DNA of 45,104 nucleotides, from contig CAKJYC010000018.1 of assembly GCA_918244965.1 (NCBI GenBank), positions 1-45,104 on the forward strand, written 5' to 3'. The notes under the pieces are model-generated. The model saw nothing but the letters and a program-made list of their open reading frames with translations. It had not been told where the DNA came from and made no database searches. The stretch is from Clostridiales bacterium (GTDB lineage: Bacteria > Bacillota > Clostridia > Christensenellales > CAG-138). Of this stretch, positions 15,981 through 24,026 are shown in pieces; positions within the stretch are counted from its first letter, which is position 1, and every line of letters starts with the position of its first letter. A program made the translations under genes and the position numbers.

Positions 15981-17075
15981 TCAATAGAATACGTGTTCGA
16001 TCGTGAAGCGCTCCTTTTCGGGCTGCCCGTCGTCGTAGATCTCATCGTCCAGGATCGGGTTATAGGAGGTCACATACAGCGTATCGGTCGCGGGATCGTA
16101 CGTCAGAAGGCATAGGTAGCCGCTCTCCTCTATGGCGGACTGCACGTCGTACATCAGCGCATGCACGGTGCGGTCGGTCGTTCCGTCGCCGTCGTCGTCA
16201 TAGCGGAACGTCTGCTGCGAGATCCCGCGTGCGTGCCCGCAAAGCACCAGCCGCAGATTCGGGGCCTTGCGTACAAGGTTCTGCTCCAGCTCCTTTCCGA
16301 GCGCCGTCAGATTGCCTTCGCCCGTCAGATAGGAATGGGAAAGCAGGATGACCGGCATCTCACTGTGGGCCGCGCACACGTCGCACAGCCATTGCGCGGT
16401 GTTTTCTCCCACCGCCGACCAGTAGCAGACCGAAATCAGCAGCAGTTTCGTTTCGCCGACCGCAAGGACCGTCCACGCGGCCTCGCCGCCGTGCAGCTTC
16501 TGCTCCTCCGGCAGCGCCTTCACAAACGGCTGTTTCTTCCAGGGTCGCTTTTTCTTATGGCCCTCGTCATGGTTTCCGGTCGCCCAGAAGCAGGGCATTT
16601 TCTCGGAGATACGGTCGAAGCCTTTCCGGAACAGCCGCCACTGGCCGTTGCTGTCGCCGTCGTCCACCATGTCGCCGGTGTGCAGGAACGCCCGGAAGCT
16701 GCGCGCGTCCGCTTCGTCCGCGATCCAGTCGCAGATCGCAAGGTACCGGTCCTGCATGCGCGTGACGGCGATCATATTCTGCGTGTCGCTCGTCCAGACG
16801 AGCGTGAACGGCTCCGGAACCGGCGTCGGCGTCGGTTCGGGCGTCGGAACGGGAGAGGGCGTCGGTGTGGGTGACGGCGTCGGCGTCGAGGTCGGCGCTG
16901 CCGTCGGTTCGGGCGTCGGAAGATCCGTCGCCGCGGGCGGATCGGTCGGGACGGGCGTCGCGGACGCCGCCGGCACGGAGGACGCAGCAATGCTGCCCGG
17001 CACGTCGTCGCGGTGCGACGCGTTCACGCATGCGCACAGTATGAGAATCAGCAAAATGCTCAGGATGCGCTTCAT
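15981..17075 (-). CDS. Secreted metallophosphoesterase lipoprotein
   Basis: The 364-residue protein starts MKRILSILLILILCAC, a signal peptide with a lipobox-like cysteine at residue 16, followed by a long Thr-Pro/Ser-Pro linker (about residues 40-90) and a calcineurin-like phosphoesterase domain with WTSDTQNM, HTGDMVDDGDSN, TGNHDEG, LLSHSYL and CGHARG. It should hydrolyse a phosphoester outside the cell; the substrate is unknown. ATG at 17075 follows AAGGGAGGAACGGA. A frame extension of 54 codons upstream is open but crosses the promoter. It stands alone. Confidence 0.87.
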   Translation of the reverse strand: MKRILSILLILILCACVNASHRDDVPGSIAASSVPAASATPVPTDPPAATDLPTPEPTAAPTSTPTPSPTPTPSPVPTPEPTPTPVPEPFTLVWTSDTQNMIAVTRMQDRYLAICDWIADEADARSFRAFLHTGDMVDDGDSNGQWRLFRKGFDRISEKMPCFWATGNHDEGHKKKRPWKKQPFVKALPEEQKLHGGEAAWTVLAVGETKLLLISVCYWSAVGENTAQWLCDVCAAHSEMPVILLSHSYLTGEGNLTALGKELEQNLVRKAPNLRLVLCGHARGISQQTFRYDDDGDGTTDRTVHALMYDVQSAIEESGYLCLLTYDPATDTLYVTSYNPILDDEIYDDGQPEKERFTIEHVFY

Positions 17076-17103
17076 TCCGTTCCTCCCTTGTTCGATCCGC
17101 TCC

Positions 17104-17132
17104 ATTATAGCGCGGATCGTGTCGAAATGCAA
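17104..17132 (-). promoter_or_regulatory. Promoter of the phosphoesterase lipoprotein
   Basis: TTGCAT (17127-17132), 17 bases, TATAAT (17104-17109) on the minus strand, with the ribosome site about 15 bases downstream. Confidence 0.7.
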
Positions 17133-17269
17133 CCGTTTACGCTCCGCGCGGGCTGCGGCGCATGCATAAAGGCGGTTTTCGGAGAATTCGTACAAATCCC
17201 CGCCGTTTCGGTGTTTTTCGCGCACGCGCAGGTCCATGCGTGCATATTCATTCTCTCAAAACAGGGTGC

Positions 17270-17465
17270 ATAATCGCATACATTTCCACACCGTCCACAC
17301 AGTTATCCACAATCCGGACGGCAGAACATCGGTTTTTTCGGAGTTATCCACCGTTTTTATCGCGCTGCATATACGGTATAGCAGGGTTGAATACGCAATG
17401 AATAATTCATAAATTGTTTCAATAACAGCGATATAACGATCATATGATGATAAATTTAACGCATA
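17270..17465 (+). other. DnaA-box cluster plus AT-rich stretch: candidate oriC
   Basis: Four same-strand DnaA-box-like 9-mers occur: ATTTCCACA (17282), CCGTCCACA (17291), the perfect TTATCCACA (17303-17311) and TTATCCACC (17344-17352). They are followed by a 60-base stretch at 17401-17460 with only 13 G or C, in an otherwise GC-rich neighbourhood, as expected of a DNA unwinding element. No gene covers 17076-17647. Gene direction changes from mainly minus to mainly plus just to the right. Confidence 0.6.
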
Positions 17466-17468
17466 AAC

Positions 17469-17558
17469 GCATGCATGATGCATGCAGCAGGCTGAGCAAA
17501 AGAGGTCAGACTGTTTGCAGCGAGGGTTTATAAAATAATACAGTGATCAACAGTCTGA
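17469..17558. repeat. Palindrome and inverted repeat beside the candidate origin
   Basis: GCATGCAT-G-ATGCATGC (17469-17485) is a perfect 17-base palindrome. TCAGACTGTT (17506-17515) and AACAGTCTGA (17549-17558) form a perfect 10-bp inverted repeat around an AT-rich 33-base loop. Their function is unknown. Confidence 0.6.
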
Positions 17559-17573
17559 TCCGCGTGTGCTTTT

Positions 17574-17632
17574 ATATAAAGAAAGAAGGGCGAAAAGATC
17601 GTTTGAAGCACCTCCTTTTTCTGTTCGCCCTT
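17574..17632 (-). terminator. Possible terminator of the SOS-box gene
   Basis: On the minus strand AAGGGCGAA pairs with TTCGCCCTT, followed by CTTTCTTTATAT. The loop is long (29 bases), which weakens the call. It starts 16 bases past the stop of the gene. Confidence 0.45.
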
Positions 17633-17647
17633 TCCGCTTCTTTTCGG

Positions 17648-18025
17648 TTATTCCGTCCGGTACGGCAGCAGCGCGCCCGTCTGCGCGGCCGCAAGAAGCA
17701 GCAGCGACAAAAGCTCGCTCTTCCACTGGTACAGCTGCGAGACCGATACGCAGAACTCGAACGACAGCGCGATCATCCCCTTCTCGCCGCGATACGCCGG
17801 CGTGCCGTCGATCCCGAACAGCAGGCGGAAGAACCGCGCGTGTTCGTCGTTGGTTCGTTGCAGATAGGCGAGCACAAGGTCGACCGCCTTCACCCATCGC
17901 ATGCTGCTGCGGCATCGCTCCGTGACAGTGCCGCGGGCGTCCTCGACGCCCTTCATAAACGCCTTATGCTCCCGATACCGTGTTGCCTCCTGCTCCGCGA
18001 TTCGCTTCCATTCCTTGATACACAT
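17648..18025 (-). CDS. Hypothetical protein, probable helix-turn-helix, behind a LexA-like box
   Basis: The 125-residue, mostly helical protein begins MCIKEWKRIAEQEATRYRE. Its C-terminal FCVSVSQLYQWKSELLSLLL resembles the helix-turn-helix ends of ArpU/sigma-like phage regulators (small residue, VS, then a Y-W pair), but I do not recognise a named family. ATG at 18025 follows AAGGAGT at good spacing; an open extension of 29 codons upstream crosses the promoter. The palindrome at 18055-18072 in its leader looks like a Gram-positive SOS box, so it may be induced by DNA damage. Confidence 0.7.
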   Translation of the reverse strand: MCIKEWKRIAEQEATRYREHKAFMKGVEDARGTVTERCRSSMRWVKAVDLVLAYLQRTNDEHARFFRLLFGIDGTPAYRGEKGMIALSFEFCVSVSQLYQWKSELLSLLLLAAAQTGALLPYRTE

Positions 18026-18054
18026 GCTTTCTACTCCTTTCCTTCGCGGACTGA

Positions 18055-18072
18055 TACGAACAAACGTTCGTA
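18055..18072. promoter_or_regulatory. LexA (SOS) box-like palindrome
   Basis: The core CGAACAAACGTTCG has the GAAC-N4-GTTC form of the Bacillus/Clostridium LexA box and is extended to a palindrome ATACGAAC-N4-GTTCGTAT. It begins 6 bases after the -10 box on the minus strand, covering the expected transcription start. Confidence 0.65.
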
Positions 18073-18078
18073 TAATGT

Positions 18079-18106
18079 AGTATAGCAGATCGCGGGAAAA
18101 TCGCAA
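18079..18106 (-). promoter_or_regulatory. Promoter of the SOS-box gene
   Basis: TTGCGA (18101-18106), 16 bases, TATACT (18079-18084) on the minus strand. Confidence 0.55.
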
Positions 18107-18248
18107 GTGCATTTATGGGACAGTATGAAATATATTATTGCGGTCCGTGCGGCAGACAGCGGGCGGAAATGCCAAAAAACACCCGGTTTACGGGCGTTTT
18201 TGACTGCGGAAGAATATACGGCGACATGTAAATTCATACAAACGGCGA

Positions 18249-18310
18249 TTGACATCCGGGGTGGATTCTGTTACAATATCGTTGAAGTCCGACAACCGGA
18301 AACGGTTGTC
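18249..18310 (+). promoter_or_regulatory. Strong promoter and leader hairpin of the 2-oxoacid oxidoreductase operon
   Basis: TTGACA (18249-18254), 17 bases and TACAAT (18272-18277) form a nearly perfect promoter. Shortly downstream the leader has GACAACCG-GAAA-CGGTTGTC (18291-18310), an 8-bp stem with a GNRA tetraloop, likely a 5' stabilising hairpin. The ATPase gene starts 27 bases later. Confidence 0.8.
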
Positions 18311-18336
18311 CGACAACTTGAAAGAGGTATGACTGC

Positions 18337-19053
18337 ATGAAGGACTATTGGGTTTTGCTCGGCAGCTTCGGCAGCGGCAAGAGTGAGCTTGCGCTGAATA
18401 TGGCGATCCATGCCGCGAAGAGCGGTCCCTGCACGCTGGTCGACCTCGACGTGATCAATCCGTATTTCCGCACCAGCGAGCGCGCGGACGTACTGGAGCC
18501 CGCCGGAGTCGAGCTCATTATGCCGCCGTTTGCCCTGGACAAGATCGAAATTCTTTCGCTTTCCGCCCGCGTATACTCTGTGTTTACGCCGGGAGAGGGG
18601 AGCGTTTTTTTTGACGTCGGCGGCGACCACATCGGCTCGGTCGCTTTGGGGCAGTACAAGCCGCATTTTCAGAACATTCCGAAGGAAAAGCTGCACGTGC
18701 TGTTCATCCTGAATCCCCTGCGGCCGACGGCGGCGGACCTCGACAGCGCGTACGCCACGATCGAAAAGATCCAGCTGGTGTCGCGCCTTTCCGTGACCGG
18801 CATCGTGAACAACGGAAATCTGGCGGGCGAAACGGATCATACGCATCTGGTCGAGGGCTACGAGCTATCGAAGGCGCTTTCGGAAAAGACGGGGATCCCG
18901 GTATGGGGGACCTGCGGCACGCAGCGCGTGCTTGACGCATTCGACGCGTATGCGAAGGAACACGGGCTCGATCCGACGTACATCGGGCAGTATCAGCCGA
19001 TCGAGGTGCTGATGCACAGAAGCTGGGATAAGTTCTTATCGGAAGGACTTTGA
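18337..19053 (+). CDS. P-loop ATPase associated with the oxidoreductase operon
   Basis: The 238-residue protein has a Walker A motif GSFGSGKSE at residue 9, then TLVDLDVINPYFRTSE (Walker A' like, as in MinD/CobQ-type ATPases) and a Walker B-like VFFDVGGDH. It has an NNGNL guanine/adenine-type motif near residue 160. It belongs to SIMIBI-like ATPases often found beside 2-oxoacid:ferredoxin oxidoreductase genes; their task is not established, and assembly or cofactor loading is a guess. It is the first gene after the operon promoter; ferredoxin follows after 37 bases. Confidence 0.75.
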   Translation: MKDYWVLLGSFGSGKSELALNMAIHAAKSGPCTLVDLDVINPYFRTSERADVLEPAGVELIMPPFALDKIEILSLSARVYSVFTPGEGSVFFDVGGDHIGSVALGQYKPHFQNIPKEKLHVLFILNPLRPTAADLDSAYATIEKIQLVSRLSVTGIVNNGNLAGETDHTHLVEGYELSKALSEKTGIPVWGTCGTQRVLDAFDAYAKEHGLDPTYIGQYQPIEVLMHRSWDKFLSEGL

Positions 19054-19090
19054 GAATACAAATACCAGAATTCAAAAGAAAGGAAATGCT

Positions 19091-19297
19091 ATGATCAAAG
19101 TAACCATCTATGAAAATGCATGCAAAGGCTGCGGCCTCTGCGTGCGCGCCTGTCCGAAGGGCGTGCTGGCGATCTCGACGACGCATCTGAACACGAAGGG
19201 CTATTATCCCGTGGAGGTTGCGCATCCCGAAAGCTGCATCGCCTGTGCGTCCTGCGCGAGAACGTGCCCGGACGTTGCCATTGAGATCGAGAAATAA
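19091..19297 (+). CDS. 2-oxoacid:ferredoxin oxidoreductase, ferredoxin (delta) subunit
   Basis: The 68-residue protein holds two [4Fe-4S] motifs, CKGCGLCVRACPKG and CIACASCARTCPD, and passes electrons from the oxidoreductase to free ferredoxin. The size and position directly before the alpha gene are typical of VorD/KorD. ATG at 19091 follows AAGAAAGGAAA; the next gene starts 11 bases after its stop. Confidence 0.92.
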   Translation: MIKVTIYENACKGCGLCVRACPKGVLAISTTHLNTKGYYPVEVAHPESCIACASCARTCPDVAIEIEK

Positions 19298-19308
19298 GGA
19301 GGAACAGT

Positions 19309-20376
19309 ATGGCTAAGAAACTGATGAAGGGCTGCGAAGCGATCGCCGAAGCGGCCATCCAGGCGGGCTGCCGTTACTTCTTCGGCTACCCGATCACGCC
19401 GCAGAACGACATTCCGGAATACATGTCGCTGCGTTTGCCGCAGGTGGGCGGATGCTTCCTGCAGGCGGAGAGCGAAGTCGCCGCGATCAACATGGTGTAT
19501 GGCGCAGGCGGCGCGGGCGCGCGCGTCATGACGTCGTCATCGAGCCCCGGCATCTCCTTAAAGCAGGAGGGCATTTCCACGATCGCGGGCGCGGAGGTTC
19601 CGTGCGTGATCGTCAACATGATGCGCGGCGGTCCGGGTCTCGGCAACATTCAGGCGAGCCAGGGCGACTACTTCCAGGCGGTCAAGGGCGGCGGCCACGG
19701 CGACTATCGCTGCGTCGTCTATGCGCCTTCCTCCATTCAGGAGACGGTCGATCTGATGCCCAAGGCGTTCGACACCGCGGACAACTACCGCATCCCGGTC
19801 ATCATCCTTGCCGACGGTCTGATCGGTCAGATGATGGAGCCGGTCGAGCTGCACATGAATCCGAACCCGGTGCTTCCCGAAAAGCCGTGGGCGGCGCAGG
19901 GCTGGGATCCGAAGGGCACGCGGCCCCGCGCGGTCATCAACTCCCTGTACATCGAGACCGAGGATCTGGACGGGCTCATGACGCGGCTGAACGCGCGCTA
20001 CGACGTGATCCGCGAAAAGGAAGTCATGGTCGAGAAGTATCACACCGAGGGCGCGGAATACATCCTCTGCGCATACGGCACGGTCGCGCGCGTCTGCAAG
20101 GCGGCGGTCCGCATCCTTGAGGAGAACGGCGTGAAGGCCGGTCTCGTCCGCCCGATCACCTTGTGGCCGTTCCCGACCAAGGCGGTCCGCGAGGTCTTTG
20201 AGCAGGAGAGCGTCAAGGCGGGCCTTACGGTCGAGATCAGCAACGGCCAGATGGTCGAGGATATCCGCCTTGCGGTCAACGGTATCCGCCCCGTCGAGTA
20301 CATGGGCAAGGGCGGCAGCGTGATCCCGTCCGCCGAGGACATTGCCGAGCGCATTCTGAACATGAGGAGGGCATAA
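19309..20376 (+). CDS. vorB: 2-oxoacid:ferredoxin oxidoreductase alpha subunit (VorB type)
   Basis: The 355-residue protein begins MAKKLMKGCEAIAEAAIQAG and contains FFGYPITPQNDIPEYM, FLQAESEVAAINMVYGAG and TSSSSPGISLKQEG, the landmarks of the pyrimidine-binding/alpha domain of the VorB group. With its partners it oxidises a 2-oxoacid to acyl-CoA and CO2, reducing ferredoxin. A BCAT gene and a CoA-transferase nearby favour branched-chain 2-oxoacids such as 2-oxoisovalerate, although 2-oxoglutarate enzymes look similar. It is preceded by AAGGAGG. Confidence 0.87.
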   Translation: MAKKLMKGCEAIAEAAIQAGCRYFFGYPITPQNDIPEYMSLRLPQVGGCFLQAESEVAAINMVYGAGGAGARVMTSSSSPGISLKQEGISTIAGAEVPCVIVNMMRGGPGLGNIQASQGDYFQAVKGGGHGDYRCVVYAPSSIQETVDLMPKAFDTADNYRIPVIILADGLIGQMMEPVELHMNPNPVLPEKPWAAQGWDPKGTRPRAVINSLYIETEDLDGLMTRLNARYDVIREKEVMVEKYHTEGAEYILCAYGTVARVCKAAVRILEENGVKAGLVRPITLWPFPTKAVREVFEQESVKAGLTVEISNGQMVEDIRLAVNGIRPVEYMGKGGSVIPSAEDIAERILNMRRA

Positions 20377-20379
20377 ACC

Positions 20380-21114
<735 letters not shown>

Positions 21115-21116
21115 CC

Positions 21117-21653
21117 ATGGTTGAAAGAGATATTTTCGCAGGATTCGGCGGACAGGGCGTGCTGCTGATGGGCCAGCTTCTGGCGGCGGCAGGCATGATG
21201 GAGGGCAAGAACACCTCCTGGATCCCCTCCTACGGCCCCGAAATGCGCGGCGGCACGGCGAACTGCAGCGTCATGCTCTCCGATCAGGAGATCGACTCCC
21301 CGCTCGTCACGCGGCCGACGTCGCTGATCGTTATGAACCGTCCCTCGCTCGAAAAGTTCGAGGATAAGGTCGTGCCCGGCGGTTCGATCTTCATCAACAG
21401 CTCGATGATCGACATCAAGGTACAGCGCACCGACGTCAACGCGTACTATGTGCCCTGCAATGAGATCGCGGCCGAGCTCGGCAACAACAAGGTGTCGAAC
21501 ATGGTCATGCTCGGCGCATACCTCGGCAAGTCCAAGTGCGTCGAGGTCGAGACCGTTCTGGCCGCGCTGCTCGAAAAGCTCGGCGAGAAGAAGGCCAAGC
21601 TGATCCCGTTGAACCGTGAAGCGCTGCTGCGCGGCGCATCGTGCATCGAATAA
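21117..21653 (+). CDS. 2-oxoacid:ferredoxin oxidoreductase gamma subunit
   Basis: The 178-residue protein starts MVERDIFAGFGGQGVLLMGQ and has PSYGPEMRGGTANCSVMLSD, both standard for the gamma (CoA-binding side) subunit. It completes the alpha-beta-gamma-delta enzyme. ATG overlaps a region with TTTAAGGAGGTATAACC just before it. A long hairpin follows the gene, before the CoA-transferase. Confidence 0.92.
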   Translation: MVERDIFAGFGGQGVLLMGQLLAAAGMMEGKNTSWIPSYGPEMRGGTANCSVMLSDQEIDSPLVTRPTSLIVMNRPSLEKFEDKVVPGGSIFINSSMIDIKVQRTDVNAYYVPCNEIAAELGNNKVSNMVMLGAYLGKSKCVEVETVLAALLEKLGEKKAKLIPLNREALLRGASCIE

Positions 21654-21663
21654 CCGCATACTC

Positions 21664-21702
21664 CGAAGGGCTTTTTGACGGCGACCGTCAAAGAGCCCTT
21701 CG
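21664..21702 (+). promoter_or_regulatory. 18-bp stem-loop between oxidoreductase and CoA-transferase genes
   Basis: CGAAGGGCT-T-TTTGACGG (21664-21681) pairs along its full length with CCGTCAAA-G-AGCCCTTCG around the loop CGA, with one G-T wobble. No T-run follows, so it is more likely a processing or stabilising hairpin that sets different levels of the two parts of the operon than a terminator. Confidence 0.55.
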
Positions 21703-21727
21703 CAATCCAACGACAGGAGAGTTTACC

Positions 21728-23257
21728 ATGGCACAATTCATTTCTGCCGCGGAGGCAGTCAGGCTGATCCGGGACGGAGACTGCCTGATCTACAACAACT
21801 TTCTCGGCATGAACAACGCCGAGCAGCTGAGCATCGCGCTGAACGAGCGCTTTGAAGCCGAGGGGCATCCCAAAGATCTCACGCTGTACTGCACGGCGGG
21901 TCTCGGCGGATGGATCCCCGGCCAGCCGTGCGAGCGGATCGTCCCGCTCGGCGGCGTCAAGACGGTCATCATGTCGCACTACGGCTCCATGCCGGAGACG
22001 GCGCAGATGATCCTGGACAACAAGATCGAGGCGTACAACCTGCCGTTCGGCGTCATGTCGCACGCGGTGCGCGCAGGCGCGGCGGGGCATCCGTACTACA
22101 TTTCGGACGCGGGCCTCAACCTGTTCGTCGATCCGAAGTACAAGGGCTATCAGCTCAACGCGCAGTCGAAGCAGGAGCTGGTCGAGGAGATCGTCATCGA
22201 CGGCAAACGGCGCCTGAAGTACGCGACGCCGAAGCCCGACGTGGCGCTTCTGAAGGGGTCGAGCGCGGACGTGTTCGGCAACATTTCGTGGGAGGATGAA
22301 CCGGTCATCGGCGACGCGCTTTCGATCGCGCAGCTTGTAAAACGGCTCGGCGGCAAGGTCATCGTGCAGGTCAAGCGCAAGCTGGACACGCCGCGCCGTC
22401 CCACCGAGGTCGTCATCCCCTCGGTGCTCGTCGACTACATCTGCGTCTGCCCGGAGCAGGACCAGATCCAGGGCATCAAGGGCTCGGATCCGCGCTATGC
22501 GGGCGATGTGCCGATGACGGACGAGCAGCTCGAAGCGTACGTGCAGAGCAGCGCGAAGGAGGATCCGAAGGATCTTGCGAAGCGGCTGATCGCAAAGCGC
22601 GCGGCAAAGGAGCTGAAGCCGGGCGACGTCGTCAACATCGGCGTCGGCGCGCCGGAGTTCGTTGCGGTCGAGGCGGCCAAGAGCGGGATGCTTTCGAAGG
22701 TCGCGCTGACGGTCGAGGCGGGCTCCATGAAGGGTCTGCCCGCAGGCGGATTCGCGTTCGGCGCGGCAATGGGCGCGCAGGCGTGCTGCACCACCGCCGA
22801 GCAGTTCGATTTGTACGACGGCGGCGGGCTCAGTATCTGCTTCATCGGCGCGCTGGAGGTCGACGGCGAGGGCAACGTCAACGGGCATTATCATCCGAAG
22901 AAGCTCTCCGGCATCGGCGGGTTCATCAACATCACGCAGTTCACGCACAAGGTCGTGTTCTGCACGACGTTCTCCGCCGGCGGGCTGGAGATCGAGGACG
23001 ACGGCGAGACGCTCACGATCGTGAAGGAGGGCAGATTCCCGAAGTTCACAAAGCACGTGACCGCGCTTTCGTTCGCTGCGGAAAACGCGCACGGGAACGG
23101 GCAGGAGGTCACCTATGTGACCGAGCGCTGCGTGTTCCGGCTCGGTGAAAAGGGACTGGTGCTTTCGGAGGTCCGCAAGGGCGTAGACGTAAAGAAGCAG
23201 ATCCTGGATCTGCTTCCGTTCGAGGTCGAAATTGCTCCGGAGCTGATCGTATACTGA
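21728..23257 (+). CDS. Acyl-CoA:carboxylate CoA-transferase (propionate CoA-transferase family)
   Basis: The 509-residue protein fuses the two CoA-transferase halves in one chain. The N-terminal half has AVRLIRDGDCLIYNNF and GHPYYISDAGL; the C-terminal half has PGDVVNIGVGAPEFV and LTVEAGSMKGLPAGG, whose Glu is the expected thioester-forming residue. It would swap CoA from a branched acyl-CoA to acetate or similar, releasing a fatty acid. ATG at 21728 follows CGACAGGAGAG. Its stop abuts the stop of the convergent regulator gene with no spacer. Confidence 0.88.
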   Translation: MAQFISAAEAVRLIRDGDCLIYNNFLGMNNAEQLSIALNERFEAEGHPKDLTLYCTAGLGGWIPGQPCERIVPLGGVKTVIMSHYGSMPETAQMILDNKIEAYNLPFGVMSHAVRAGAAGHPYYISDAGLNLFVDPKYKGYQLNAQSKQELVEEIVIDGKRRLKYATPKPDVALLKGSSADVFGNISWEDEPVIGDALSIAQLVKRLGGKVIVQVKRKLDTPRRPTEVVIPSVLVDYICVCPEQDQIQGIKGSDPRYAGDVPMTDEQLEAYVQSSAKEDPKDLAKRLIAKRAAKELKPGDVVNIGVGAPEFVAVEAAKSGMLSKVALTVEAGSMKGLPAGGFAFGAAMGAQACCTTAEQFDLYDGGGLSICFIGALEVDGEGNVNGHYHPKKLSGIGGFINITQFTHKVVFCTTFSAGGLEIEDDGETLTIVKEGRFPKFTKHVTALSFAAENAHGNGQEVTYVTERCVFRLGEKGLVLSEVRKGVDVKKQILDLLPFEVEIAPELIVY

Positions 23258-23944
23258 TCAGTCAAGCCGGATATGAAAGGCGCGCATCGTGTTGATGATG
23301 TGCAGGTACATGGCGGTCTTGGCGCCTTCGGGGTTGCGATCGTTCAGGTACTGCACCAGCACGCGGTGATCGTGCAGCGTCATCTGGGCCACCTCCGGCG
23401 CTTCGTTCGCGAGCAGGATGCCGTGGTGGATGGCGCGGTTGAAGATCGGCAGCAGCGCGGTGATGAACGGGTTGTGCGTGGCGGAGGCGATGGCGTTGTG
23501 GAACTTCTGCTCCGTCTCGTCCCAAAGCGGATTCTTTGCGAGGATCATCTGCTCGTTCAGCGTGCAGAAGCGTTCGATGGCGTCCAGGTCCTCGCGCGTG
23601 GCGCGCAGCGCCGCGTAATACGCCGCCTGCGGCTCGAACATGAGGCGCATTTCGTAAAGGTCCTTCGTGGAAACGTCCGTGTTGCGGATGTTCAGCACGT
23701 TGAAATCGGCGTTGACGCTGCGGCCCTCGGTCACGAACGTGCCGACGCCGCGTCGCACCTCGACAAGACCGCGCGTCGAGAGGATGCGCAGCGCTTCGCG
23801 CAGCGTCGTGCGGCTCACCTGCAGCTCGGCCGCAAGCGCGGGCTCATTGGGCAGCTTTTCGCCCGGCGCAAACCGTCCGTGCACGATCAGCTCGGCAAGA
23901 CGGTCCGCAACGCGGACGGACAGCGCATCGGTTCCATAGGGCAT
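23258..23944 (-). CDS. GntR-family regulator with FCD domain (FadR subgroup)
   Basis: The 228-residue protein has the GntR winged helix at residues about 8-72 (GRFAPGEKLPNEPALAAELQ, VSRTTLREALRIL, GLVEVRRGVGTFV) and an FCD ligand domain (about 95-215) with the metal-binding pattern FHNAIASATHNPF and later H residues. FCD regulators sense small organic acids. It lies between the CoA-transferase and the divergent aminotransferase gene and probably controls the cluster and itself. ATG follows GGAGGTGAG. Confidence 0.9.
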   Translation of the reverse strand: MPYGTDALSVRVADRLAELIVHGRFAPGEKLPNEPALAAELQVSRTTLREALRILSTRGLVEVRRGVGTFVTEGRSVNADFNVLNIRNTDVSTKDLYEMRLMFEPQAAYYAALRATREDLDAIERFCTLNEQMILAKNPLWDETEQKFHNAIASATHNPFITALLPIFNRAIHHGILLANEAPEVAQMTLHDHRVLVQYLNDRNPEGAKTAMYLHIINTMRAFHIRLD

Positions 23945-23957
23945 ACAAACTCACCTC

Positions 23958-23997
23958 CGGTAACCGGATTATACCGCAAACGGAGACGGAATACAAT
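23958..23997. promoter_or_regulatory. Divergent promoters and possible GntR operator
   Basis: TATAAT on the minus strand (23968-23973) with TTGTAT 17 bases upstream serves the regulator gene. On the plus strand TACAAT (23992-23997) may serve ilvE. The inverted pair CGGTA (23958-23962) and TACCG (23972-23976) surrounds the regulator -10 box and is a candidate operator for autoregulation. Confidence 0.5.
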
Positions 23998-24026
23998 CAT
24001 AATTCAATGAAAGAAGGAGAATCATT

